A stretch of DNA of 64,000 nucleotides from Symbiodinium natans (GCA_905221605.1 CAJNDS010000198.1:2501-66500); one strand, 5' to 3'. Numbered from the stretch's first letter, positions 9,430 to 19,604 are shown. Numbers and translations: made by a program. The notes: generated by a model not told the origin, from the sequence alone.

Positions 9430-9880
9430 AGCTTCAAGGGCTTCTCAAGCCTGGAGTTCGAGAACTTAGAAGAGTGCGAAGCTTGAACCTTTGAAGTACC
9501 AAAGGAGGTTTGGGTTTAGGGTTTTTGGGGTTTTGGGGGTTTTGGGTTTTGGGGTTTAGGGTTTTAGGGTTTAAAGGTTTAGTGCTTGTTGTTTGAGATT
9601 TTGAGAAATCGAGAGATTGAAGCTTCGACAAGTTTTCAGACCCTTGGGAGTTTGAAAGTTTCAAGCTTCAAGCCTTGACGTTTGACGACGCCCGAGCACG
9701 AAAAGTGTGAGTTTTTGTACATTTCGGAGATTCGCAGATGCAAAAAATCGAACAGCACGAGTTGGAAGTTTAAAGGTTCGACATCGGTCTCGAAACGACG
9801 GATCTTGAGTGTCGCGCAACTCACACTGCACGGGAACGCGAAAGCGGGACGAAGATGGCATCGCAAAGAGAGGGATCGAA
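9430..9880 (+). other. TTCGAAG/TTGAAG-rich low-order repeat DNA
   Basis: Words such as GAAGCTT, TTGAAG, TTCGAC and GTTTGAAAG recur at irregular short spacing. Open frames exist on both strands but look like shadows of this composition. Confidence 0.45.
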
Positions 9881-9890
9881 AACCCCCTGA

Positions 9891-9999
9891 CCCAAAGAGC
9901 CCAATCTTGCTTATTTAAGGAATATACCTTAAATCATATAGGGATCCTGAATATGATTTAAGGTATATTCCTTACTTAAGCAATATTGGGCTCATTGGG
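9891..9999. mobile_element. Family A palindromic element, copy 1
   Basis: A near-perfect palindrome starts CCCAAAGAGCCCAAT, ends ATTGGGCTCATTGGG and centres on GGATCC. The arms carry TTAAGGAATATACCTTAAAT. Confidence 0.9.
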
Positions 10000-10249
10000 G
10001 AGCGGGCCTGGTGCTCTAAACGCGAAGCCCCAGTTCCTGAAGCAGGAAAACCCCAACTGTGAAATCTTGCTCCGAAGGCCGGTGAGCTCTCGAACTCGTA
10101 CGGGCGTCAAACTATCAATTGAGTCCATGGAAGATTCAAACATTCAAGCTCACGCGGGCTTCGAACTCTCCAGATCTTTCAAACTTTCAATTGTCGCGGC
10201 GTCGGCACCGCCCTCTCCGAAGTACGAATGAGCACAAACAGCAAGCTCG

Positions 10250-10318
10250 TACCCTAAACCCTAAACCCTAAGCCCTAAAGCCTAAACCCTAAACATTAAG
10301 CCCTAAACCCTAAACCCC
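10250..10318 (-). repeat. CCCTAAA/CCCTAAG block
   Basis: About nine heptamers with CCCTAAG and CATTAAG variants. Confidence 0.85.
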
Positions 10319-10549
10319 GGAACTCTCAAGCACAGCCGCGGCTCAGGCTTTCGAGTTCTTCTTATACACCCCTGATACCCTCGCTCTAACTCTCTTATAA
10401 TTCCCCTTCTTCGCCTCTTATACTCCCTATACCACCCTCTTGTGCCGTAACCTCCAACCTGTCAAACTTGGCCTCGGCTTCTTCACGTGGGAACTCCGAC
10501 TTGGGTATTTTAGGGCTTTACGGGTGACTGAGGTAGGGAATTCGGGTGT

Positions 10550-10950
10550 AGCGCTTAGGGTTTTAAGGGTTTAGGGCTTAGGGCCCTTGAAAACCCTTGG
10601 GGTCCCTTTTAATGGTACCGAAGTCACCGACTTCCCTACGAAGAAGGACCCATAAGGGTGCTGAGGTTGACTTAACAGGGTTGAGCGTTTAGGGTTTAGG
10701 GTTTCGGGTTTAGGGTTCAGGGTTTCGGGTTTCGGGTTTAGGGTCTAGGGGATTCAAGGGGGGGTCAGGTACCTAAGGAACCTTAGGGAATCTTGGGGAG
10801 CCTTGGGGAGTTGTAGGGAGTATTAGGGGGCCTTGGGTTACATACCCCCCTTGAACCCCCCTGCCCTAAGAACCCTAAACCCGACCTGAACCCTGAACCC
10901 TAAACCCTAAACCCTAAACCCTAAACCCTAAACCCTAAACCTAAGAACCC
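10550..10950. repeat. Paired TTTAGGG (10683-10745) and CCCTAAA (10868-10945) blocks
   Basis: Oppositely oriented blocks lie about 120 bp apart. The DNA between them has a repeated CCTTGGGGAG or CCTTAGGGAA pattern and a palindromic GGGGTCAGG...CCCCCCTTGAACC pair. Confidence 0.8.
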
Positions 10951-11044
10951 TATAACTTAACCACCAGCACCTCGACCGGCTGGCTGGATCCATCTCATCG
11001 TCCTCACCTCGGTTTTGACGACCCGGGGTCAAAGGTCTTAAGGA

Positions 11045-11125
11045 AGTTTAGGGTTTAGGGTTTAGGGTTTAGTGTTTAGGGTTTTTTTGCCACCCGCTTA
11101 GCTGACCTCTAGGACACCTGCAGGG
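11045..11125 (+). repeat. TTTAGGG block joined to T-run/GCCACCCG junction motif
   Basis: TTTAGGG units end in seven T at 11092-11098, followed by GCCACCCGCTTAGCTGACC. The same junction occurs at 15286, 30351, 41651, 42277 and 56556. Confidence 0.8.
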
Positions 11126-11139
11126 GAAAGTCTGTTTAG

Positions 11140-11205
11140 GGTTTAGGGTTTAGGCTTGAGGCTTTAGGCTTTAGGCTTTAGGGTTTAGGGTTTAGGGTCT
11201 AATGG
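11140..11205 (+). repeat. TTTAGGG/TTTAGGC block
   Basis: TTTAGGC units (three) are embedded in TTTAGGG units. Confidence 0.85.
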
Positions 11206-11659
11206 GCTGGACTGGGCATTTACACCGTGTGAGCGCGTCGTCCCCCTCCCCCACAACCTGGAGCCACGCCCTACCCCCGAACCCTGAACCGCAAACACTA
11301 CAGTAGCACCCAAACCCACCCCAACGATACGATTGGAGGGGGTGCATTGACGTTTTCTTGTGATTATAACAATATACATTCGCATCCTGGGGAGTGCCTA
11401 ACATTGGATGACCCAAGGGCTTTCACCTTTCCGAGGGAGGGGAGTGGGCAGTTTAGGGTCCCAAGGGTTTAGGGTTTAGGGAGAACACCTCAGGCCATCG
11501 GAAACCAAACAAAGCGGCCGGGCTACCACAAAAACCGCCAGGCCCTTTTCAAAACGGGCTCCCTAAACCCTAAACCCTAAGCCCTCATCATGCTGTGGGG
11601 ACGCTGAAGTCGGACGCTTCGCTCAAGCTGGGACAGAGAGTTGCAAGTCTACTTGCCGG

Positions 11660-12175
11660 TCTGCTTGGAGGTTCATGGGTAGTTCTAAGTATGGTTACAA
11701 AGTATGGTAAATATACTTATAACACCTGATAACCCTACCTATGACTACCGATGAACCTCCAAGTAGGGTTTGGATCTTCCGCTCGCTCCCGCATAGGGGT
11801 GTAGGCCCCCCCGACACCCCTATGCTCCCGCATAGGGGTGTAGGCTCCCCCCGAAGATTAGAACTTACTACCCTCTCAGTGCGAGTGGCTGAAGGCGGGT
11901 TCAAGATCATCGCTCTCCGCGTCCGGCATGGACTGCTCAGAGGACCTCCTGCGCACGTCAAAGACTGTGGGGCCACGCCGCAGCACGCGGACTTTGCGAA
12001 GCTTACAAGGCTTGCTCCTACTTGAAGGTTCAAGGTACTTATTTACCAATTATGACTGTACTTATAACTGTACTTATAACCATATCAGGGCACTTAAGGG
12101 GCTTAGAAGTGGGTTATAAGTACAGTTGTACTTTGGTTAATAAGTACCATGAACCTCTAAGTAGGTTCATGAATA
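11660..12175. mobile_element. Family D inverted-repeat element pair
   Basis: GAGGTTCATGGGTAGTTCTA at the left and ACCATGAACCTCTAAGTAGG at the right face each other. Between them TATGGTTA, ACTTATAACTGTACTTATAA and GGGTTATAAGTACAGT repeat in both orientations. The locus is related to 29630-29860. The central 11770-12000 has unique DNA with two copies of CCGCATAGGGGTGTAGGC. Confidence 0.65.
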
Positions 12176-12179
12176 CGAC

Positions 12180-12790
12180 AGCGCGGCTTCGACTCTCACG
12201 ACTCCAGCAGCCCGCTAGTCGGGATCCGAACTTCACGACGCTCCGGCGGGCCATCCAATTTGGGCGCCAATTTATGGGGTGGGCTGTCTATGCGCCCTCT
12301 GAATATCCTTTGCGGGGCACCCGCGCTTCTGCGAGGCAGCGGGCGGTTCTGCGAACTTCTCCACAAGGCTATTGTAGTCTTCCCTATAGGTTCTGCGTGG
12401 CTATGCGGGGCTCGTCGGGTTCTGCGGGGGTGTCATGGGGTGTCTGTAATCTGTAGTTCTGCGGGGGTCATTCAGGGGGTCGGGTAGGGCGGCCCACCCC
12501 ATGAATTGGCACCCGACAATTCCTCGCACCTACTCAAAAAGAATTTTTATTTTGGGGGGGGGGGGGTTGTTTACATTAATAACTCGCACGGATGTTTTAC
12601 AGGCATGTTCATCATCAACATTTTGGCTCCTTATTCACCCAATATAGAAGCTCCAAGTAGAGTCTGCCAAAAAGAGACGCCACTGGCTGCTCCGTCCTTC
12701 TGGCCCTGCGCCCGCCCTTCCTGCCCACCTTGACACCTCGTGCCTAAAAAAAACAGAAAGCCGGAGGACCGGAGAGCCACATGAAGTACT
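12180..12790. other. Unique DNA, nothing recognised
   Basis: The word TTCTGCGGGG recurs at 12418-12465. A G-run lies at 12555-12566. Open frames on the plus strand overlap each other and lack recognisable domains. Confidence 0.45.
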
Positions 12791-12944
12791 GCTGTGGGGT
12801 TTGTTTAGGGTGCAGGGTCTAAACCCTAGACCCTAGACCCTTTTTGTTTAGGGTTTACGGTTTGGGGTTTAGGGTGGAGCTCCTGGCTGAAGGAGATGTC
12901 CGCTTTCGCCTGGGATGCTGCAGAAAGCTTGTACAGCCCCAGAG

Positions 12945-13092
12945 GGTTTAGGGTTTAGGGTTTAGGGTTTGGGGTTTAGGGTTTAGGGTTTAGGGTTTAG
13001 GGTTTAGGGTTTAGGGTTTAGGGTTTAGGGTTTAGGGCTTAGGGCTTAGGGCTTAGGGCTTAGGGCTTAGGGCTTAGGGTTTAGGGTTTAGG
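12945..13092 (+). repeat. TTTAGGG block with CTTAGGG run
   Basis: About thirteen TTTAGGG units lead into six CTTAGGG units and back to TTTAGGG, as at 5745-5860. Confidence 0.95.
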
Positions 13093-13175
13093 ACATCGGA
13101 AGTTGGGGGGGTTGGGGGGGGAGGGGGCGGAAGCGGATCCCACTGAAGGCTCAGGGTCTTGGAGGATTTAGGCAA

Positions 13176-13333
13176 GAAGAGCCCCTAAGATTGCTTAATC
13201 AAAGAATATACCGTAAATCATATTAAGGATCCTTAATATTCCTTAATTAAGGGATATACCTTAAATCATATAGGTATCCTGAATATGACTTAAGGAATAT
13301 TCCTTAATTAAGCAATATATGGGGCTCTTTGGG
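13176..13333. mobile_element. Family A palindromic element, copy 2 (dimeric)
   Basis: It begins AAGAGCCCCTAAGATTGCTTAA and ends AAGCAATATATGGGGCTCTTT, but the middle holds two GGATCC-type centres (AAGGATCC and AGGTATCC), so it looks like two overlapping copies or an internal duplication, about 158 bp. Confidence 0.85.
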
Positions 13334-13457
13334 AACGGGGTTCGGGAGGTGAGTGCGATCTTTCAAGGCACAGCGACAACTCAAGCTCCCGCCCTCTCTT
13401 TTGCTTGATGGGAACCTCGAAGCTTAGAGGTGCTTCCAGTTCAGCTTCTTGGGACCC

Positions 13458-13534
13458 TCAACCCTCAACCCTCAACCCTAAACCCTAAACCCTAAACCCC
13501 AAACCCTAAACCCTAAACCCCCTAAACCCTCAAC
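13458..13534 (-). repeat. CCCTCAA/CCCTAAA block
   Basis: CCCTCAA units turn into CCCTAAA, then CCCCAAA and CCCTAAA. Confidence 0.9.
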
Positions 13535-13697
13535 GCTAACTAAGCCCCAGGTGTGGGGCTAGGACTGGGTGATGCTGCGGAAACTCCCCCGCAGGAGCCC
13601 CTGGAATTGAAGTCAAGGCACCCACGGCCCTTGCTCCCGACACGCCCGACTTCCAGGGACTGTGACCCTGAAGCAGCCTGGCACGGGCACGGGAGTG

Positions 13698-13790
13698 CTT
13701 TAGGGTTTGGGGTTTAGGGTTTCAGGGTTCAGGGTTCTGGGTTTAGGGTTTTAGGGTTTGGGGTTTAGGCCTTCACCCGCCTAGCCGACA
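13698..13790 (+). repeat. Degenerate TTTAGGG block ending in CACCCGCCTAGCC
   Basis: Variant heptamers are followed by TTCACCCGCCTAGCCGACA, a relative of the GCCACCCGYCTAGC junction motif but without a T-run. Confidence 0.7.
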
Positions 13791-13829
13791 CAAAGGCGCA
13801 CTGCCGGGAGTAAAACACGTGCTGGTCCG

Positions 13830-13895
13830 TCATTATAAGGGGAATCCTGCTATTTGGGGACTAAAAAACGGGGTCCTTTATTTTCGTAAACCCCC
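13830..13895 (+). mobile_element. Family F element, copy 1
   Basis: CATTATAAGGGGAATCCTGC and TATTTGGGGACTAAAAA are shared with 23727-23830 and 60981-61042. Confidence 0.6.
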
Positions 13896-13899
13896 ACAT

Positions 13900-14760
13900 C
13901 AAGCACAGACAAAGTAGCAAAGTCCATCACCTGCAGCGGGCTTTGAAGTCGGAGATTCGATCATGTTTTTGCTCCATGGTTCCAGAAAGGCGCATAGACT
14001 AGGACATAACAGTGTGCAGACTATCCGAACCATTCCGTCCTCCCAACGAGCTTTATACACGACATAACGACAACTGCACCTACGCGGCTGTAAAGAGTGC
14101 AAGCAGCCATTCACCACACTGCAAACTTGCACTAGCTTAGTCTAGGACAGCTGTACTGGCTTGGCCCCTTTCAAGTTCATCCCAAAGCAACCAATACCAC
14201 CGATTGCATAAATCCAACAGATCCAAAACCCACAAGGAGAAGCTGCGAACCAACTCCGACTCAAGCGGGGAATGACAAAGTTGAAGATGATCCAATTTCG
14301 CTCCATGAGTCCGTTGTGGAATCAACAAGGCCAACTTAACCATCAATCCCCATCCCATGCGGATCAGAGAGCGCTCGAGCCCTTGGGCTTAGGGTTTCGG
14401 GCGAAGGGCACACGGCCAAAACCTATCATCTCAGCAAGCAGAAAAAGCTTGAAACTAAACTTCCCATGCAAGCGGCCATCTACTCGTGGATCCACCATGC
14501 CTAAACGACATGTGGTTCATCACGACAACGGCCACGCAACTTCCCTGCCCAACTAACGGGTCGGCTTTCAGCAAGCTTCCATCCAGGCATGGCCTTGGAC
14601 TTTGTCGAAGCTTCCCAACCGACGAAATCGGCCTTGCAGAGCACAAAACTCGTGTTTTCGTGAAATGCTGCAAGACCTTTACTCCACTCGGCATGTTTCC
14701 GCAGCCCAACAGTCAGTGTCAAAGACTGCTTGTCTGTGGCTTTCTTCAGCAACAAGGCTG
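13900..14760. other. Unique region without a recognised gene
   Basis: Open frames of 60-95 codons occur on both strands (for example minus 13899-14132 and 14137-14358). They have no motif I recognise and may be decayed coding DNA. Confidence 0.4.
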
Positions 14761-14988
14761 AACTGAGAACTGGGGCCGGCGCACGGACGCAAGTGCAAGA
14801 CGCACTCTTTGGGTTTTAGGGCGCACTCTTTGGGTTTTAGGGCCTAATTAGGGCCTGAAACCCTATACCCGAAACCCGAAACCCGGACACACGCCTCGGA
14901 GAAGTCTGTTTCTTCGCTGTCCTGGATGGGGCCCACATGGGACCTGGAACCCTCACCGCACAGCACTTAGGGCTTGGGTTTCGTGTTT

Positions 14989-15098
14989 CAATATAGGGGG
15001 TCGGAAGAAGTACTAATATTATTCCTTATGGTCCCTATGTAATTGTGCTATAATAAGCCCGAAACTCTATTCTAGTTATTAAGGCCCCGGTATTGGGT
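14989..15098 (-). mobile_element. Family C MITE-like element, copy 5 (inverted)
   Basis: AATATAGGGGGTCGGAAGAA at the left and CTATTCTAGTTATTAAGGCC at the right match copy 4 in order and orientation. Confidence 0.7.
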
Positions 15099-15285
15099 CT
15101 GACTCTTTAACGGCTTTGCGGCGTCCTTGTTGCAGAGTTCAGAGGACATGAAAAACTCGTCGATCGGCATGCCCGGTTCCACTTCCTGCTGCCCGGGTTT
15201 GGGGTTTGGGTAAGGTTAATAAGGGCTTAGGGTTTCGAATCCTAACCATCGCATTCGGTGTGGCAAGGGTTCAGGTTTGGGGTTG

Positions 15286-15312
15286 TTTTTTTGCCATCCG
15301 ACTAGCCAGAGC
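15286..15312 (-). other. 3' end of the retrocopy: A-run after GCTAGTCGGATGGC
   Basis: On the minus strand CTGGCTAGTCGGATGGC is followed by seven A and then CAACCCCAAACC. The T-run/GCCAYCCG motif recurs at other TTTAGGG-flanked loci, so the 3' module may not be viral. Confidence 0.6.
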
Positions 15313-16040
15313 ACCGCGGGGCCCTACGGTCCGACTGACGAGAACTGGAGAACTTCCCTTGGCGTTACGCCTTGATGGGATCGCCTTCAGGCAGTCAGAC
15401 TAGGACATCTATGGGGCTAAGTCCAACTAGTCATTACCAATACTGGTGCAAAAGCCCTCCCCGCCGTGGAAGCCACCGTGGCTTCCACCGTGACGGTCGT
15501 TTGTAAATCCACCCCTCGTCTTAGCTCCAGCCATTCTGCCGAGTTCACCTCCAGTTACGCCCGCCTGTGGCACCTCACTAGCTTGAACATTCCGTTCGGA
15601 GCTAAGCGTTTGCCCTAGGGCGGCTTTGGCCCCTGGCTGATGCAAGGTTCTCGACTGCTATGTACACGGTCGCCGTCCCTAGGATTTAGCGACTCGAGCC
15701 TGCTGACTGAAAGTTGGACATTGGCTTCGTCAGTGTAAATCGGGTCAGCCGCGGTTTGCCGGGACCGCCTATACTTAGAAGAAAAGATTCCATCGCTACC
15801 CACAGCGCCCAAAGAAAGTATTCATCGTCTGGGTGACCTGAACTGTCACGCACTCGAACTGCGCTGCCGGCGGTTTGGGCTAGGGATTCGCTTCACATAC
15901 CTATACCTGCCACTTCAAACATCACTGGCCCGTCCAGGTTACACAGTAATTAGGGGGCCACAAGTGTTTGAATTCTGAATTCGAGACGAACAGAGGTCAT
16001 CACGGGGAGTACATCTGGGCACGCCTTTGGTCAGTTGCTA
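15313..16040 (-). pseudogene. Region downstream of the RdRp in the viral copy
   Basis: Two short minus-strand frames follow each other with a frame change near 15640. The upstream one (15812-15615) contains YTDEANVQLSVSRLESLN, the downstream one (15645-15427) ends in a Gly/His-rich stretch (GGSHGGFHGGEG). This is where an alpha-like virus would carry its 3' genes or untranslated region. I see no capsid or movement protein signature. It could be viral, or host 3' sequence co-transcribed with the copy. Confidence 0.4.
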
Positions 16041-16059
16041 AGTGACCATCCTTGACTCC

Positions 16060-16860
16060 GCCCACCTTAATGTGTTCGGACTAACTCGCACGCCCTCCCC
16101 ACGAGACGTGATACTCACAGAAGTGCTCATAGTCTTTGAAGGCATGGTTCTCGATTGTCACGAGCAGCCCAAAGACGTCAGGCGCGAAAAGACCACCGCT
16201 GACGCAGACACCGCAGAAGCTGGCGCGCTCCCAGTTCTGTCGAAGGCAGATGGAGGAGCGGTACATCATGGCCTCCAACTTCGCAAAGTGACTGCGCGCG
16301 TTGAGTAGGCGTGCGTAAACATCGTCGCCTTTTGATGACCAGAGCTGCGACGGCGTAGTCGAACGCATAGTCCGACATCACGGCAGCGAGCGAGGTGTTG
16401 CCAGCAAGCGTCAGAGGCTCGCCCGAGGTTTTGGCGTACTTAACGATTGCCTTAAAGAATCGGCTCACAAGCTTCCTGCGCACTTTGTTGGAGAAATAGA
16501 GGTCGAGATACTTGCTGGGGATGCCAAGTCTCTCCCAGAAGATGCGTTCAACGCACTGCGTCCACAGGTTCTGGTTCGCGTCAAACTCATCTGACGTAGG
16601 CTTCTCGAGGTCAAAAACCACACGCAGGCGGCAATTACTGACTCATCACGCGAGTTGCGGTCATCACGGAGACCATCATGCTGGCAGACCAGAGAAGTGA
16701 AGAGAGCTTTGTGCGTGAAGAAATTTTACACCGCACACGCACAAACGCTGGCCTGCAGCGTCTGACCTGGCACCTAGTCGGAAGCACAGGTTTGGTTAAA
16801 GATTCGCACCTTGCGTCTGCCTGTGAAGGCCTCACACTGGACACTCCACCATAGGTACGG
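16060..16860 (-). pseudogene. RNA-dependent RNA polymerase palm and thumb region of the viral copy
   Basis: Motif A is DEFDANQN (16591-16568), motif B SGEPLTLAGNTS (about 16426-16391), motif C KGDD (16332-16321) and a downstream FCGVCVSGGLFAPD resembles motif E of alpha-like polymerases. Motifs A and B are in one frame, motif C in another, so a frameshift lies between about 16345 and 16332. Upstream of motif A the frame also breaks: coherent sequence (FFTHKALFTSLVCQHDG) is seen in yet another frame around 16730-16670. The catalytic aspartates of motifs A and C are retained, but the gene cannot make a continuous protein. The fold family is confident; closest relatives cannot be chosen by eye. 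Confidence 0.85.
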
Positions 16861-17023
16861 CTGGGACGTCACCGCGGGTAGGGGATCAAAAAAATTATTT
16901 GGGGTCAAAAATTATTTATGTATAGGCGGATCAAAAAAAACCTTATTTGGGATCAAAAAAATAACTTACTCAAGGCTTCGAAGGCCTATCGCAAGCGGAG
17001 CGGAGGCTGTAAATGCTCAGAAA

Positions 17024-17300
17024 TGCAGCATTTCTGGCCGTTTGCAATCTCTAAATACCGAAACAAAACAGCATTTGTGCGGGAACTACTGAAAATAGCA
17101 GCATTTCTGAGTTTCCAGAGAGGCTGCAGATACTGTATATAGCAGCAGTTCTGCGCTTTCAGAGGCTGGAAATACTGTACCCTGCGGCATTTCTGAATGT
17201 CCAACAGCTGCAAATACTCTAAATAGCAGCATTTTCTGCGCTTTCAGAGGCTGGAAATACTGTAAATAACAGCATTTCTGAGTTTCCAGAGGCTGCAAAT
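17024..17300. repeat. About 42-bp tandem repeat inside the transposon
   Basis: AGCAGCATTTCTG is followed by AGTTTCCAGAGGCTG or CGCTTTCAGAGGCTGG and AAATACTGTAAAT. Starts recur near 17029, 17071, 17101, 17145, 17187, 17229 and 17271. Confidence 0.85.
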
Positions 17301-17329
17301 CAATGCTGGCATCTTGGCATTAGAAGCTT

Positions 17330-17565
17330 CCAAAAAATGCGTGTACTCTGAAGCAAGCCAGAACGATTTAAGAAAAAGAGCGGGGGGTTGGGGGGGGCGC
17401 GCCCCCCCCCCCCCCCCATGCGCAAACACAATGCTCGCATCGTGGGTTTCGAAAGTATGCTGAAGCACCTGGCACGACTCAAAATATAGCGGGGGGGTTG
17501 GGGGGCGGGGGGGGGGTGCAGCCCCCCCACCCCCTCCCATTTGCAAACACAATGCTCGCATAATG
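17330..17565. repeat. Duplicated unit with G-run/C-run hairpin
   Basis: Two copies of a roughly 125-bp unit each contain GCGGGGGGTTGGGGGG facing a C-run, then CAAACACAATGCTCGCAT. Each copy can fold as a long G/C hairpin. Confidence 0.8.
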
Positions 17566-17574
17566 GGTTTTGGC

Positions 17575-17790
17575 ACGACTTCTTCCTTGCTTTCTTTCCT
17601 GTGTTATTTCTTTCTTTGTCTTTCCTTCCTTCTTTGCTTCCTTGCTTCCTTGCTTGCTTCCTTGCTTGCTTGCTTCCTTCCTTCCTTCCTTCCTTCATTC
17701 CTTCATTCCTGCCGTCCTTCCCCCTTCCTTCCTCCCCTCCTTCCCTCCTTCCTTCTCTCCCTCCCTCCCTCCTCTCTCCCAATCCCTCTC
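17575..17790 (+). repeat. TTCC-rich polypyrimidine tract
   Basis: Nearly uninterrupted CTTCC, CTTGC and CCTCC words form a 210-bp pyrimidine strand. Open frames through it are artefacts. Confidence 0.95.
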
Positions 17791-17906
17791 TCCGTCAGAA
17801 AAACAGAATAAATTATTTCTCGATCCTAGATAAATTATTTGTTAATCCTAAATAAAGTTTTTCTTGATCCTAAATGAATTTTTTCTTGATCCGCATCCCG
17901 TCACGG

Positions 17907-18400
17907 CCGCCCAAGAGCACGACCATGCAAGACAGATTGTCTGTGGATCCACATGCCAGCGCCTGTAAATCCAAACAAAAGGACTAGAAGGGGCAAAGTC
18001 TGCAAAGGGCAGGGAGGGAAGTCTCCTCTCAACCAACATCTCTGGCCTGGTGACAGACGGCGGTCGCGGCCTGCCAGCTGGCTGCACTTGTCGCAAAGCA
18101 GGAACGACACAGGGGGAATCTCTACAAGATGGCACGCTCTAGCCATGCGTACCTGGCCTAAGCTGGATCAACAGGCCGGCGCCTTCGAGGCGCAGAGCGT
18201 AGTGCTCGGGCTTAAAGTGACGCCTGGTGAACTGCTCGACCCATGTCAATCATGTCAACCGCGAGTTTCTCGGGGTCGGGCGTCGCTGGCGCGTCGAGCT
18301 TAGTTGCCGGGTCAATAAGCACGCCACATCTGCACCGGTCATGCGGCTAAGGGTGGCGCACCAGGTTCCGAGCGAGCGCAGCGCGTTCACAAGCGTCTCA
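17907..18400 (-). pseudogene. Helicase-RdRp linker and RdRp N-terminal part of the viral copy
   Basis: Minus-strand segments of protein-like sequence occur in different frames, for example KLDAPATPDPEKLAVDMIDM around 18300-18230 ending in a stop, and a segment around 18480-18370 with AENRVRKRALSVRLVNALRS. Their position between helicase motif VI and RdRp motif A fits this region, but individual motifs are not decisive. Confidence 0.5.
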
Positions 18401-18819
18401 CAGAAAGCGCGCGCTTGCGCACACGGTTTTCTGCAGTGTAGAACTCCCGGGAAAAGTCGGCAGGATGGCCGCGCTGGTTGAATGGGTCGAGAAAGTTGCC
18501 GACATTGAGCTGCGCCTAGGGTCGAAATTGCCAACGATGCCAAATTTAAGGGCGCTAAGTCCTGCGGACCTGAAGCGCGCGTCTTCAACGTCGCCGTCCT
18601 TCACAAGGCAAGTCGTCAGGCGCGAATCGCTACCAGGTTGGACGACCTTTTGAACGGGCGGTTCAGTGAGGCGCAAGAAGTCTGGATCAGGGACAACGCT
18701 AGCCGCGGGCCCCCTCGGCGCCTCGATACGCGTGTCCGTTACCAAGGCGAAATTCTCAGTCGGCCGCAGCGACTTCACCCACATCTGAAACTCTGCGCTC
18801 CCATCATCGACGATGGTGA

Positions 18820-19600
18820 GTGTTTTCGTGCGTCGCGACAAGGCCATGTTGTGCTGGCTGGGCGCCGCTTTCGTGAGCTGATAGGCCTTGGCCGTAAAGA
18901 ACACAATGACATGCTCCGCTGTGACACTTTGGATTGAGGCAACGGTCTTGGACCGGTTGGAGTTCGCGGCGTCATCATGAGTGAAGGCAAGCAAGAGCGT
19001 GTCGTTCCCTCCCGGCTTGACACCCGTCCCAAGCGAAGCCTTCACACTCGCCAAAAACCCGCGCGCCGCTCGGCGTACGGTGATACGGGATCATGTTCTA
19101 ACCGAGCGCGTAGAGCCGCATCACGTCCCCACCGGGACACCGGAAGCAAATCTTGAAGAAAGCCCCGGGCAAGTTAACGATGAGCACGTTTTCGCCGGTC
19201 TCGGCAACGCTGATGTGACCGTCAGCGTACCAACCGTGCTCCGGTCGCAGCAGGTTCTGTTTCGGGTCCCCCGCAAGCACGATCTTGCGGACCCCTCGTT
19301 GACGGCGAGTGCAACTCCTGCGCGGAAATCGAACATCGTGAACTCAAGGGTGTCGAACAACCCGACGACGGAGAATAGCACACGATGGGCGGCGACATAG
19401 TCGTAAGCTGGTGGTGGGTACATCGAATTAGGGGCACGGAACGGTTTCACAATGATGTCTTTGTGCTTGCGAAACATCTTTTTGATCATGTAGCTTTTGC
19501 TGGTCCCGGGGCCTGCGTTCCAAAGCTCGATCTGCAGACGTGCAGCTGGTCGACCTCGTAGAGCGTTGGTCGGTTCATATGGCGACACTCCAACCTTTGC
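18820..19600 (-). pseudogene. Superfamily 1 helicase of the viral copy
   Basis: Walker A is GPGTSKS (19513-19493), with the usual Gly before Lys replaced by Ser but Lys and Ser kept. A motif II-like stretch is FTMFDFRAG. Motif III is GDPKQN (about 19271-19254), followed by FRCPGGDVMRL (about 19145-19113), like motif IV of alpha-like helicases. The motif V region includes KTVASIQSVT (about 18949-18920) and motif VI is MALSRRTKTL (about 18847-18818). Frames change between motifs II and III and between IV and V, and a stop follows motif IV. In the viral family this domain unwinds RNA and caps with the methyltransferase; here it is a broken relic. Confidence 0.85.
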
Positions 19601-19604
19601 TGAG

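Larger units (their letters stand above)
16875..17898. mobile_element. 1.0-kb non-autonomous TIR transposon inserted in the viral copy
   Basis: The left end carries repeated GGATCAAAAAAATTATTTGG units (16883-16966). The right end carries the reverse complement, ATTTTTTCTTGATCC units (17805-17892). Flanking the element are CGTCACCG (16867-16874) and CGTCACGG (17899-17906), an 8-bp target-site duplication with one mismatch. An 8-bp duplication fits hAT-type DNA transposons, but no transposase is encoded, so the class is inference. The interior is made of a 42-bp tandem repeat, two G/C-rich duplicated units and a TTCC-rich tract. Confidence 0.7.

Noticed and set aside
17541..17855. Leu/Ser/Phe-rich membrane-like protein
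   Set aside because: Translation of the TTCC-rich tract inside the transposon.
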